Source: Ezakiella sp. (lineage in GTDB: Bacteria > Bacillota > Clostridia > Tissierellales > Peptoniphilaceae). From it: DNA of 64,000 bases. The stretch lies in the NCBI GenBank assembly GCA_022766605.1, contig JALEOH010000039.1, positions 48,998 to 112,997 on the forward strand. The letters run 5' to 3'. Positions 9,308-16,877 of the stretch are shown here, piece by piece. Under the pieces are notes generated by a model that worked only from the letters and a program-made list of their open reading frames with translations, was not told where the DNA came from and did not search any database. The stretch's first letter is position 1. Each line of letters starts with the position of its first letter. A program made the position numbers and the translations under genes.

Positions 9308-10134
9308 TTTTCATATTCCTCATCAAAAAGATATAGTATAAGTCCATTGAGCTCACTGGTGTCATAGCCCGCATTTCTTAATTCATCTATAATATTGTGT
9401 ATTTCATTTTTATAATAAATTATAAATTCATCAGCCTTAGTTTTATTAATTTTATAAATTCCATCGCCATCACTTCTATCGTCAATTATTTGGAATAATA
9501 AACCCATATACTTTCCTAAATCATTCAATTTCTTACAAATTTCATCCTCGCAATTAAAATATAAAGCTGGACAAGTAGTAGCTGCCATAATTAATTTAGC
9601 GGTCTTATTTAAAATAATATTAAAATATGTGTTTAAATCTTGTGTACTGGTCTCACATTCTAAGGACTGGCCTCCTATCATGCCCATATGTCCGGAGCAT
9701 TCAAATAAATACTTATATGCCTTTATTGTATTTAAGTCGTTATTTATCTGTAATTCGTTAATAGCATTCTCAAAAGACATATTTAGAAGCGCGTCCCCAG
9801 ATAGAAGAGCAATATCCTCCCCATATTTTTTATGGACAGTTAGCATCCCTCTTCGATAGTTATCGTTGTCCATGCATTCCATGTCATCGTGAATTAGTGA
9901 AAACTCATGTATCAATTCCAGTGAAATACCAAGATTGTATATTTCCTTAATATCTTTCCCTAGCATTTTAGTTATAAGTATCAAAATCAGCGGACGCAAC
10001 CTCTTGCCCCCGCTTTGAACTGAATATATGCAAGCATTTTTTAATTCATCGCTCAGATAATTTTTACTTGTTATATATCCGTTTAAATATGATTCAAAAT
10101 CACTTAGAATATCCTTAAAAGGGAATATCCTCAT
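9304..10134 (-). CDS. ispA: Polyprenyl (farnesyl/geranylgeranyl) diphosphate synthase
   Basis: A trans-prenyltransferase with SGGKRLRP, the first aspartate-rich motif HDDMECMDND and the second one IIDDRSDGDG, where DDRSD replaces the usual DDILD. It condenses IPP with allylic diphosphates for undecaprenyl/quinone precursors. The open frame extends 49 codons further upstream, but that extension lies inside xseB in another frame. The ATGs at 10137 and 10134 have an AGGA site and overlap the xseB end, so the protein is about 276 residues. The xseA-xseB-ispA-tlyA-recN order is conserved in Gram-positives; dxs and argR, often between them, are absent. Confidence 0.88.
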   Translation of the reverse strand: MRIFPFKDILSDFESYLNGYITSKNYLSDELKNACIYSVQSGGKRLRPLILILITKMLGKDIKEIYNLGISLELIHEFSLIHDDMECMDNDNYRRGMLTVHKKYGEDIALLSGDALLNMSFENAINELQINNDLNTIKAYKYLFECSGHMGMIGGQSLECETSTQDLNTYFNIILNKTAKLIMAATTCPALYFNCEDEICKKLNDLGKYMGLLFQIIDDRSDGDGIYKINKTKADEFIIYYKNEIHNIIDELRNAGYDTSELNGLILYLFDEEYEN

Positions 10135-10345
10135 CATGATTTCCTGCTTCTCTATCATCGAAATTATCCTCAACCAAGATATTAAACTCAGCTTGTTTTT
10201 TATCGAGATATTTCTCACATTCTTCCATAAGTTTCTTTGCTTCTGCAAATAATTCAAAGCTCTTTTCCATTTCAATATCATCCGATTCTAAAAGTTTTGT
10301 TATCTCTTTGATTCTATTTACAGCTTTTTCATATGAAAATTCCAT
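10115..10345 (-). CDS. xseB: Exodeoxyribonuclease VII small subunit
   Basis: A 76-residue XseB, the helical partner that binds XseA in several copies to form exonuclease VII, which degrades single-stranded DNA. The signature FSYEKAVNRIKEITKLLES is followed by a second amphipathic helix and a short acidic tail. It lies 2 bases after xseA and overlaps the start of ispA. Confidence 0.93.
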   Translation of the reverse strand: MEFSYEKAVNRIKEITKLLESDDIEMEKSFELFAEAKKLMEECEKYLDKKQAEFNILVEDNFDDREAGNHDEDIPF

Positions 10346-10347
10346 AA

Positions 10348-11541
10348 TTACTCCTTTACATCCTTTATAATTGAAATTACTTTACCGCCTTCATATACCG
10401 TTTTTAACAATTTACCTTCTTTGACTAAATTGGAAATTGAAATAGGCCTTCCGTCCTCTCCAATGGTTATAGTATAGCCTTTACTTAAAATAGCATCTTT
10501 ATCAAAAGGCATAATTTTTTTATATAATCTTGTTAAAGACAATTTTTCATTGGAAACAATACGAAATATCTCTGACGAAATCTTATTATATATTAAATTA
10601 AGCTCATCTCTAAGTCTATTATATTTTTTAAATGGTGATAGATATTCTAACATTCGCTTATAATTATCCAATTCATCCCCTGCATAAACAATTGCATTAT
10701 TGATTTTATATAATGAATTAGTCAAATCATAATTAAGCTGTTCAAATTCAGCAAATAAATCAGGCGAGATCAATTCAGCAGCCGCAGTTGGTGTGGCAGC
10801 CCTAAGATCCGCAACAAAATCTGTAATTAAATAATCCGGCTCATGTCCAATTGCTGAGACCGTTGGATGAATCGATTCTGATAATTTTCTTGCGATTTTT
10901 TCATTGTTAAAAACAGCAAGCTCTTCATAGCTTCCCCCACCACGCGTCAATACAACCAAATCTACTTCAATTTTATTAAAATAATCAATTGCACTACATA
11001 CTTCATTTATAGTTTCAACACCTTGAACGTGGACTGGATACAATATCAATTCCATTGTAGGAAATCGTCTTCTAATTACTGCACAAAAGTCATTTATTGC
11101 AGCTCCTGTAGGAGAAGTAATAATACCAACTATATTTGGTCTTTCTGGAAGAGTTCTTTTAGTTTTTTCAAATAAACCTTCTTTATCTAATTTCTCTTTA
11201 AGTTCGAGAAATTTTATATATAACTCTCCAAGACCTTCAACTTTTACCGAGCTGACGATGAATTGATAAGTTCCTGCTTTCTCATATAGATCAATTCTAC
11301 CCTCAAGTATGATATGATCTCCTTCTTTAAATGGCAACTCGGCATATTGTTTAACAGCATTAAATATTACGCATTTAATTCTCGCATCCTCATCTTTTAA
11401 TTCAAAATAAAGATGACCTCCTCGGGACGGCTCTTTAAATGGACATACCTCCCCCTCTAATTGAACTGATTTTAAGTTTATATCTGAGGTGATGATCCTT
11501 TTTATATAATTATTTATACCTGATACGCTAAACTCAAGCAT
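10348..11541 (-). CDS. xseA: Exodeoxyribonuclease VII large subunit
   Basis: A 397-residue XseA. The N-terminal OB-fold (residues about 1-100, with HLYFELKDEDARIKCVIF) is followed by the catalytic core with GIITSPTGAAINDF and LTRGGGSYEELAVFN, then AVSAIGHEPD-type residues and a C-terminal helical region ending DAILSKGYTI. Overlaps nusB by 8 bases. Confidence 0.96.
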   Translation of the reverse strand: MLEFSVSGINNYIKRIITSDINLKSVQLEGEVCPFKEPSRGGHLYFELKDEDARIKCVIFNAVKQYAELPFKEGDHIILEGRIDLYEKAGTYQFIVSSVKVEGLGELYIKFLELKEKLDKEGLFEKTKRTLPERPNIVGIITSPTGAAINDFCAVIRRRFPTMELILYPVHVQGVETINEVCSAIDYFNKIEVDLVVLTRGGGSYEELAVFNNEKIARKLSESIHPTVSAIGHEPDYLITDFVADLRAATPTAAAELISPDLFAEFEQLNYDLTNSLYKINNAIVYAGDELDNYKRMLEYLSPFKKYNRLRDELNLIYNKISSEIFRIVSNEKLSLTRLYKKIMPFDKDAILSKGYTITIGEDGRPISISNLVKEGKLLKTVYEGGKVISIIKDVKE

Positions 11542-11941
11542 GCTTTCTCACTATATCCCCTAGAAAAGCATTTATAACCTTATACTGATCTGTTGCTGAA
11601 AATCTTTTGGAGAGTAGAACTGCCTCGTTGATCGCAATACTATCAATAGTATTCATTTGAAATATTTCAGTTAAAGCAACCCTAATAATCGATAAATCAA
11701 TAGCAGATAGCCTTGCGCCTCTAAAGTCGGACATATTCTCATCTATCATTCCATCGATTTCGTCCTTGTGTTCAACAAAAGTAGCAACAATTGTTAGATA
11801 ATATTTATAATTACTATTGCTAAAACCATTATCATCTATGAAATCATATGCAAGAGATTTACTAAATTCATCCCTAATTTCCATTGAATATAAAGTTTTA
11901 AAAGCTTCTTCTCGTTGTTCTTTTCTATTTTCTTTGCTCAT
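11534..11941 (-). CDS. nusB: Transcription antitermination factor NusB
   Basis: A 135-residue all-helical NusB. It binds boxA RNA with NusE/S10 and supports rRNA antitermination. Recognisable segments are KEQREEAFKTLYSMEI at the N-terminus and LSIIRVALTEIFQM and IAINEAVLLSKRFS in the C-terminal half. No Shine-Dalgarno is visible before the ATG at 11941; the sequence just upstream is instead a terminator-like hairpin ending about 13 bases before the start codon. Next Met residues are internal, so this start is still the best. Confidence 0.95.
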   Translation of the reverse strand: MSKENRKEQREEAFKTLYSMEIRDEFSKSLAYDFIDDNGFSNSNYKYYLTIVATFVEHKDEIDGMIDENMSDFRGARLSAIDLSIIRVALTEIFQMNTIDSIAINEAVLLSKRFSATDQYKVINAFLGDIVRKHA

Positions 11942-11949
11942 TATTATTT

Positions 11950-11970
11950 TAAAAAGCCCATATAGGGCTT
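11950..11970 (-). terminator. Terminator-like hairpin between asp23 and nusB
   Basis: Read on the minus strand, AAGCCC - TATAT - GGGCTT forms a 6-bp stem followed by TTTTAAAA. It overlaps the asp23 stop codon and sits directly before nusB. It looks like a weak intrinsic terminator or attenuator that would leave some readthrough to nusB and the genes after it; no separate nusB promoter is obvious. Confidence 0.55.
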
Positions 11971-12352
11971 AGGCTTTATTTTCTTCAAGTGGATTCTTTT
12001 TAATAAAGAGCCCAGAAACTAAGACATTTACTTCTTTGACCATTAAGCCGGTCATCGTTTCTATTGAAGATTTTACATTTAATTGAACTTTGGATGCAAC
12101 TTCAGATATGTTAACACCATATACTAGCTCAACCGAGAGATCGATTATAACCTCGTTGTTATTTGTTTCAACTTTAACTCCCATATTTGGCTGTTTAGAG
12201 AAAATATCTGTAATAGTTGCTGTAACAGATTTAGTAATTTTATTTACTCCATCTATTTCTTCTGCTGCTATCTTAGCAATATTAGCTATAACATTTTCGC
12301 TGATGTTTACATTGCCATCAGTTAAATGAATATTTTCGTTTTCGTTTTTCAT
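11969..12352 (-). CDS. Asp23/Gls24-family envelope stress protein
   Basis: 127 residues with the Asp23 core: GNVNISENVIANIAKIAAEEI, a glycine/valine-rich middle strand and VNLSVELVYGVNISEVASK-like segments (seen here as IDLSVELVYGVNISEVA). Family members are abundant envelope-associated proteins in Gram-positives, and a copy before nusB is a conserved arrangement. There is no membrane segment, so this is the soluble Asp23 domain itself and not its AmaP-type anchor. Confidence 0.88.
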   Translation of the reverse strand: MKNENENIHLTDGNVNISENVIANIAKIAAEEIDGVNKITKSVTATITDIFSKQPNMGVKVETNNNEVIIDLSVELVYGVNISEVASKVQLNVKSSIETMTGLMVKEVNVLVSGLFIKKNPLEENKA

Positions 12353-12376
12353 AATTTCCTCCTATGACAAAGTCAA

Positions 12377-12709
12377 TTATTCGTCTTCGTCCTCAACTTC
12401 ATCTTCGTCAATTTCTTCAAAATCGTAATCATCGTCGAAATCGCTATCCCAATCGACATCTCCCCAATCGTCATAATCATAGTCCTCATCATCTAGCATT
12501 GATTCAAATTCTGCTAAATCTTCATCGACTAGTTCTACATAATTTTCTAGATTGTGAAAATCTTCATTTAGCATATCAATTTCATCTGCAACTAGCCCTA
12601 GGCAATCTATAATTCCTAAGATAACTTTTTGATTATTATCATCCATAGTATAGCCAAATCCCTCAGCTAGACCTTTTAAATAAGCTACTTTATTGCTAAT
12701 TAAATCCAT
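12377..12709 (-). CDS. CD1247-type small acidic protein
   Basis: 110 residues. Residues about 1-65 (KVAYLKGLAEGFGY ... VILGIIDCLGLVADEIDML) resemble the N-terminal domain of clostridial CD1247-type proteins, as I recall that family. The last 45 residues are almost all Asp, Glu, Tyr, Trp and Phe (WGDVDWDSDFDDDYDFEE), a low-complexity acidic tail. No function is known to me. It is placed between efp and asp23 with good RBS spacing, as in related anaerobes. The reverse strand shows an arginine/histidine-rich open frame that is only the shadow of the acidic tail. Confidence 0.7.
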   Translation of the reverse strand: MDLISNKVAYLKGLAEGFGYTMDDNNQKVILGIIDCLGLVADEIDMLNEDFHNLENYVELVDEDLAEFESMLDDEDYDYDDWGDVDWDSDFDDDYDFEEIDEDEVEDEDE

Positions 12710-12718
12710 TGTAACCTC

Positions 12719-13276
12719 CTATACTCTTGATAGATATTCCCCAGTTCTGGTATCGATTTTTAGTACATCTCCATTTTCTACAAATAGTGGAACTTGTAAA
12801 GTAAAGCCCGTTTCTACAGTCGCTGGCTTAGATGCAGAGCCTGAGGTATCACCCTTTAACCCAACTTCAGTATGAGTTACTTCTAATTCAACAAAATTAG
12901 GAGCCAATACTTCAAAAGCTTTGCCTTCAAACATCCTTACTGTTGCAGTATCGTTTTCACGCATAAACTGCATTGCTTCTTCGACAATATCCTTACCAAT
13001 TGGCATTTGCTCGTAAGTATCATTGTCCATAAAATAATAGAGTTCACCATCATTATAGAGATATTGCATATCTCTTGTAACTATTTGAGCTTCTTCATAT
13101 CTTTCTGAAGGATTGAAATTGATTTCTCTAATTCCACCTTTTACTACATTTCTAATCTTAGTACTAACAAATGCTGCACCTTTGCCTGGCTTAACATGTT
13201 GAAAGTCAAGTACTTGATATACTTCACCATCCATGATGAAAGTTACACCTTTACGGAATTCACTTGCTGATATCAT
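12719..13276 (-). CDS. efp: Translation elongation factor P
   Basis: 185 residues, the standard length for three-domain EF-P, which relieves ribosome stalling at polyproline. The loop KPGKGAAF places the conserved, often modified lysine at Lys32. Other matches are VMREN-type domain II residues ([15 protein letters not shown]) and the C-terminal [15 protein letters not shown] strong AGGAGGT at 13282-13288 precedes the ATG. First gene of the long minus-strand operon. No obvious EF-P modification gene is nearby. Confidence 0.97.
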   Translation of the reverse strand: MISASEFRKGVTFIMDGEVYQVLDFQHVKPGKGAAFVSTKIRNVVKGGIREINFNPSERYEEAQIVTRDMQYLYNDGELYYFMDNDTYEQMPIGKDIVEEAMQFMRENDTATVRMFEGKAFEVLAPNFVELEVTHTEVGLKGDTSGSASKPATVETGFTLQVPLFVENGDVLKIDTRTGEYLSRV

Positions 13277-13297
13277 AGACTACCTCCTTATGTTCTA

Positions 13298-13326
13298 ATT
13301 TTATCATATTTTTTAAAAAATAGCAA
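13298..13326 (-). promoter_or_regulatory. Sigma-A-type promoter for the efp operon
   Basis: On the minus strand: -35 TTGCTA (13321-13326), 17-base spacer, -10 TAAAAT (13298-13303), predicted start near 13291 and AGGAGGT at 13282-13288. The -35 abuts the stop codon of the pilus cluster's last gene. No other convincing promoter is seen down to position 1, so it may drive about 13 kb. Confidence 0.6.
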
Positions 13327-14253
13327 TTATCTTTTAATTGAAACAGATCTTAAATCATTATTTTTTTTAAATAGAATCGCTAATCTATTCCCACCATTTT
13401 TACTAGTAAACTTTGTCCTAGTATCTGTTTGATTACATATTAATTTTCCATCTATCATTATCTTACCACGTCCTTCAATCGACTTTACAGTTAAGTTGCC
13501 TCTAATTGCCATAAAGGCATTTAATTTTATATTACCAAAGGCAACATCGCCTGAACTAATAAGATAAAGCTCATTTATTCGATTTATTGCATCTGAAAAT
13601 TCTATTTTTGATCCTGTTTTATTTATTACAACTATCTTTTTATCGATGAAATGATTTAGCCTACTTATCTCCCAATTATTATTTTTGTCTTTTAATACAA
13701 GATCAAATCCATCAATATCAAATAGATAGTCCCCTTCCTCATTGATTTCAAATAAATCAATATCTGTGGTAAATTGCATGCTACTATCATTTATGAGCAT
13801 ATCTATTTGAGCATTCTTTTGATTTTGAAAACGATTATCACCCTCGTTATCAATAATTGAGGGAGTTTCAACTAAAATGTCTTTTAATGTCTTTACTACT
13901 ACAGATATAGATGGCTTTATATTATTTGTATCCCTTATTAAAATATTAAAATTTGTATTTTTAATCACCGGAATTTTCACAATATAATCTTCACCAAATG
14001 TTTCAACTATATAGTCAGTGTTATTATATAAATCCTTGTTATTTTGATAAACAGTTTCCAATAGTTTTTCTTTATTATCAATTAAAAAATGCAAATAAAT
14101 AGATTCTGCGTTAAATTGAGCTTGTCTGGTCTCATGTAGATCATTTACAAGCGATATATTCTTGCTATATCCATCTACAATATAAAATAAGATAGTTGAA
14201 ATAATAAGAATTGTAAGAACTATCCAAATCAATATGCTTGCTTTACTTTTCAT
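13327..14253 (-). CDS. Type IV pilus/T2S-like minor pilin, PilX/GspK position
   Basis: 308 residues. An N-terminal KSKA then SILIWIVLTILIISTILFYIV hydrophobic helix resembles a prepilin N-terminus with Ala at -1 and no Glu at +5, as in GspK/PilX-type tip subunits. The remainder is predicted periplasm/surface-exposed, with no recognised enzyme domain. It is the last gene of the minor-pilin series and overlaps the preceding one by 11 bases; the RBS is GAGGTG seven bases before the ATG. The GspK role is inferred from position, size and the missing +5 Glu, not from clear sequence similarity. Confidence 0.6.
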   Translation of the reverse strand: MKSKASILIWIVLTILIISTILFYIVDGYSKNISLVNDLHETRQAQFNAESIYLHFLIDNKEKLLETVYQNNKDLYNNTDYIVETFGEDYIVKIPVIKNTNFNILIRDTNNIKPSISVVVKTLKDILVETPSIIDNEGDNRFQNQKNAQIDMLINDSSMQFTTDIDLFEINEEGDYLFDIDGFDLVLKDKNNNWEISRLNHFIDKKIVVINKTGSKIEFSDAINRINELYLISSGDVAFGNIKLNAFMAIRGNLTVKSIEGRGKIMIDGKLICNQTDTRTKFTSKNGGNRLAILFKKNNDLRSVSIKR

Positions 14254-14809
14254 ATTTCAGCACCTCTACAAGCACGCAAAAATCCCTCTTGTTGCCGTTA
14301 TTATCCTCAATTTTTATTTCAAAATATCCATCTTTAAGTTCAATCATAAATTCTTTAAGACCTGTAATTATTGTATTGTTACCGCCAAAACTACGTGCAA
14401 ATATAGATTCTGGGTCAAAAATAGAAGAGTCGGGTTTTATTACATTTCTACTTGCTAAATAAGCCAATCTACTACCATCTTTATAAAATGTATATAGACC
14501 ATTATTTCTGCTAGATATATCATTATAAAAAAACACATATTTAGATTTTTTTAGTTTATAATTGTTTTTCCAGCTATTGATTTCCTCTACGACGATAAAA
14601 CTATCAGCTTTATTAATTTGAATTTCAAGATATCTAGCCAGTTCATCAATGGTTTTTAATTCACTAATCTTTTCATAGCGATGCTCAAGTTTATCAATGG
14701 CATTACTTTTAAAGCTATATAATGACAAAACTAATATAGAAATTATTATCATTGCAATAATAACTTCAAGCAAAGAAAATCCTTTAATTTTTTTTGATGG
14801 TATATTCAT
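14243..14809 (-). CDS. Prepilin-type minor pilin, PilW/GspJ-like
   Basis: 188 residues with a class III signal: KKIKG then FSLLEVIIAMIIISILVLSLY, giving Gly at -1, Phe at +1 and Glu at +5, so it is a substrate of the prepilin peptidase. The hydrophobic helix continues into an amphipathic region (NAIDKLEHRYEKISELKTIDEL), then a beta-rich domain. It is third of the four minor pilins, matching the J position in H-I-J-K order. Overlaps the upstream gene by 26 bases. Confidence 0.75.
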   Translation of the reverse strand: MNIPSKKIKGFSLLEVIIAMIIISILVLSLYSFKSNAIDKLEHRYEKISELKTIDELARYLEIQINKADSFIVVEEINSWKNNYKLKKSKYVFFYNDISSRNNGLYTFYKDGSRLAYLASRNVIKPDSSIFDPESIFARSFGGNNTIITGLKEFMIELKDGYFEIKIEDNNGNKRDFCVLVEVLKYEK

Positions 14810-15128
14810 AACTAATCTCTCTTTCTGATGAAATAATTTTAAAAATCGACTTTACACCTACTAAATCATCCTTAACTCTCTTTTCGACATTAGTAACCTC
14901 AAAAATTTTTGATTCCTCTTCAGTTAATCGATAGAATTCACCACCTGCTTTTGTTTTAACAATATAGTCATTTGCAAAATTCTCCAGCAGTCTTATCTCC
15001 GATTCATAATCGTCAGATTTTGTAATTACTGTTATTAAATTGAATATCGAGACCAAAGAAATAGATAGTATGGCAATTGCGATTATCAGTTCTAGTAAAA
15101 TTGAGGCCTTTAATTTTGTCTTTTTCAT
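14784..15128 (-). CDS. Prepilin-type minor pilin, PilV/GspI-like
   Basis: 114 residues. KTKLKA then SILLELIIAIAILSISLVSIF is a prepilin cleavage and assembly motif with Ala at -1, Ser at +1 and Glu at +5. The short C-terminal domain is beta-rich and ends YEYTIKKN. Small size and second place in the minor-pilin row suggest the GspI/PilV role. Its start overlaps the stop of the preceding pilin gene by 4 bases. Confidence 0.72.
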   Translation of the reverse strand: MKKTKLKASILLELIIAIAILSISLVSIFNLITVITKSDDYESEIRLLENFANDYIVKTKAGGEFYRLTEEESKIFEVTNVEKRVKDDLVGVKSIFKIISSEREISYEYTIKKN

Positions 15129-15562
15129 TTTTTTATCACACTCACATTGATCTTTCCTGTAGCAATATTACACGTTATATTATAATTGACTTTTTTCCCG
15201 ATAATAGTAATAGTATTGGTTTCTGACGGCACACCTCTTGGATTAAATTGCAATTCTAATATACCAGCTGGAGAGAATTTTAAATCCCTGCCCAAAGCCT
15301 TATTTATCCCTTCCTTCGCTTGATATTTTATTTTATAAATATTAGAGCTATTCCTGAGGCTTATTTTTGTATTTAATTTATTGTTCATTGCATATGTTCT
15401 AGTATTTTGTATATCTCTTATAAATAATTTAACCTCCATTTTTTCAAGATAACTATCGTATGCATTGCTTGATACAAATGTAATTCCATATATTATAGAT
15501 ATTACAAACAGGGCTATTATAAGCTCTATCAATGTGAATGCACGAATCCTATCTGATTTCAT
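15125..15562 (-). CDS. Prepilin-type minor pilin, FimU/GspH-like
   Basis: The frame opens at 15625, but the ATG at 15562 gives a normal short leader: MKSDRIRA then FTLIELIIALFVISIIYG (Ala -1, Phe +1, Glu +5). The C-terminal part (FSPAGILELQFNPRGVPSETNTITI) resembles the GspH/FimT C-terminal strand motif with its conserved 'F...G' phrase. About 145 residues. It is first of four minor pilins and overlaps the PilO-like gene by 14 bases. Confidence 0.78.
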   Translation of the reverse strand: MKSDRIRAFTLIELIIALFVISIIYGITFVSSNAYDSYLEKMEVKLFIRDIQNTRTYAMNNKLNTKISLRNSSNIYKIKYQAKEGINKALGRDLKFSPAGILELQFNPRGVPSETNTITIIGKKVNYNITCNIATGKINVSVIKK

Positions 15563-16877
15563 AGATTTGATCCAATCTAATAATAAAACTCTTTTTATTA
15601 TTAAAACTTTCTTCACTAATGACATTATCGCTTAAAAACTGAACCACATCTATATTTCTTGATATTGAAGATAAGAAATTATGAACGCTCTGTCTTTTTT
15701 CATTGACAACTGTAAATGCATTTTTACCTTCTTTAATCTGTTTATTTAGTTCGTCGTTTATTTCTAAATCAAAATCTGTAAGTGCCATACTCGAGGATGA
15801 AAGCTTAGGAATTTTTATAGATAGTCCTTTAATATCTACTGGAAAATTGTAGTTAGTATCGAGATGAAATTTAGCTATATTGTCTTCAATGTTGCCATTT
15901 ATCTCAAACTCATTTCCATAGAAATCCTCTAAAAGAAGAGCTACATCGATTTTGGTCTTATCATATTTATAAAAGTGAAGAACGATATCTACATCGCCAG
16001 TAAAAAATCTAGGTTTTATATCTGCGATATCTATGGATCCAGCACCATCTGATTGATCACTCTTATTGACCATAGATACTATCAAAGATTCTCTATTTAT
16101 TATAGGAGCAAGCTGCTGCTCTTTGCTCATATATAATTCCTCAATAGTAGGATTTAAATAGACTTTTTTATTATAAAAATTATATATTCCTTCAACAAGT
16201 ATTTTTTTATCTTTTTCTTCAATGTCATGCGTGATTTTAGTTTTTAATATATCTTTAGTTGAGTCATAATCGTTATTTGAATCTAAATCATTATTTGAAT
16301 CTAAATCATTATTTATATATTCTCCGACAATCACATCCTCATTTCTTTCTTCAGCATTTATCACTCTATTATCCACTTCATAATCTTTAAGACCATAATA
16401 TTCATCCATAATGAAATACTTTTTAAAACTAAATTCATATATATCATCACTAATAATTTCAAAATCATTGCAACCTTTTTCAATAAAAGGTTTTAATAAA
16501 AATATTGGAGCAATATCCTTGGAATTTAGTTTCACATTAGAGCATATCAAATAATAGTCGCTAGCACCAGAATCAATATTTTCGTTTTCTACTGACATAT
16601 AATCTATATTGTAATTTTGAGAAATTTCATATATCTTATCCATAAATAAATCATAATCATTTATTTCATATCCATTTAAATCCACTAATTGCATAGGCTC
16701 TGTCTCATTGCTGAACTCTTGATTTTCTAATTTAGCTATATCATTAATCAATTGCATATTTTCTTTTTTAAGCGGAATTATTCTTAATATAATGACCAAA
16801 ACACTGGCAACAACAAGCGCAAATATCAGTAAGATATAAATTATTTCTCTAATATTCATGTCTTTATTTAGATTCAT
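15549..16877 (-). CDS. PilO/GspM-like inner-membrane assembly protein
   Basis: A bitopic protein with a short cytoplasmic N-terminus, one membrane helix at about residues 11-32 and a large external domain. This topology and its place right after the PilM-N-like gene fit the PilO alignment subunit, although at about 442 residues it is larger than usual PilO. A low-complexity DLDSNN repeat lies in the middle. The frame opens at a TTG (16889), but the ATG at 16877 has GAGGTG four bases upstream. Assignment rests on context and topology. Confidence 0.55.
   Translation of the reverse strand: MNLNKDMNIREIIYILLIFALVVASVLVIILRIIPLKKENMQLINDIAKLENQEFSNETEPMQLVDLNGYEINDYDLFMDKIYEISQNYNIDYMSVENENIDSGASDYYLICSNVKLNSKDIAPIFLLKPFIEKGCNDFEIISDDIYEFSFKKYFIMDEYYGLKDYEVDNRVINAEERNEDVIVGEYINNDLDSNNDLDSNNDYDSTKDILKTKITHDIEEKDKKILVEGIYNFYNKKVYLNPTIEELYMSKEQQLAPIINRESLIVSMVNKSDQSDGAGSIDIADIKPRFFTGDVDIVLHFYKYDKTKIDVALLLEDFYGNEFEINGNIEDNIAKFHLDTNYNFPVDIKGLSIKIPKLSSSSMALTDFDLEINDELNKQIKEGKNAFTVVNEKRQSVHNFLSSISRNIDVVQFLSDNVISEESFNNKKSFIIRLDQIYEIR
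16273..16308. repeat. 18-bp tandem repeat, two perfect copies
   Basis: Two exact 18-base units (16273-16290, 16291-16308) with degenerate partial copies on both sides. In the PilO-like gene they encode DLDSNN hexapeptides, an acidic linker. The unit length is a multiple of three, so copy-number changes would keep the frame. Confidence 0.85.

Noticed and set aside
9629..9859. Plus-strand frame within the prenyl synthase gene
   Set aside because: Antisense shadow without RBS.
10138..10281. N-terminal extension of the prenyl synthase
   Set aside because: Lies inside xseB in another frame and does not match the family; ATG at 10134 with AGGA is better.
12364..12612. Plus-strand open frame rich in Arg, His and Leu
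   Set aside because: It is the mirror image of the acidic tail of the minus-strand gene at 12377-12709; no RBS or promoter.
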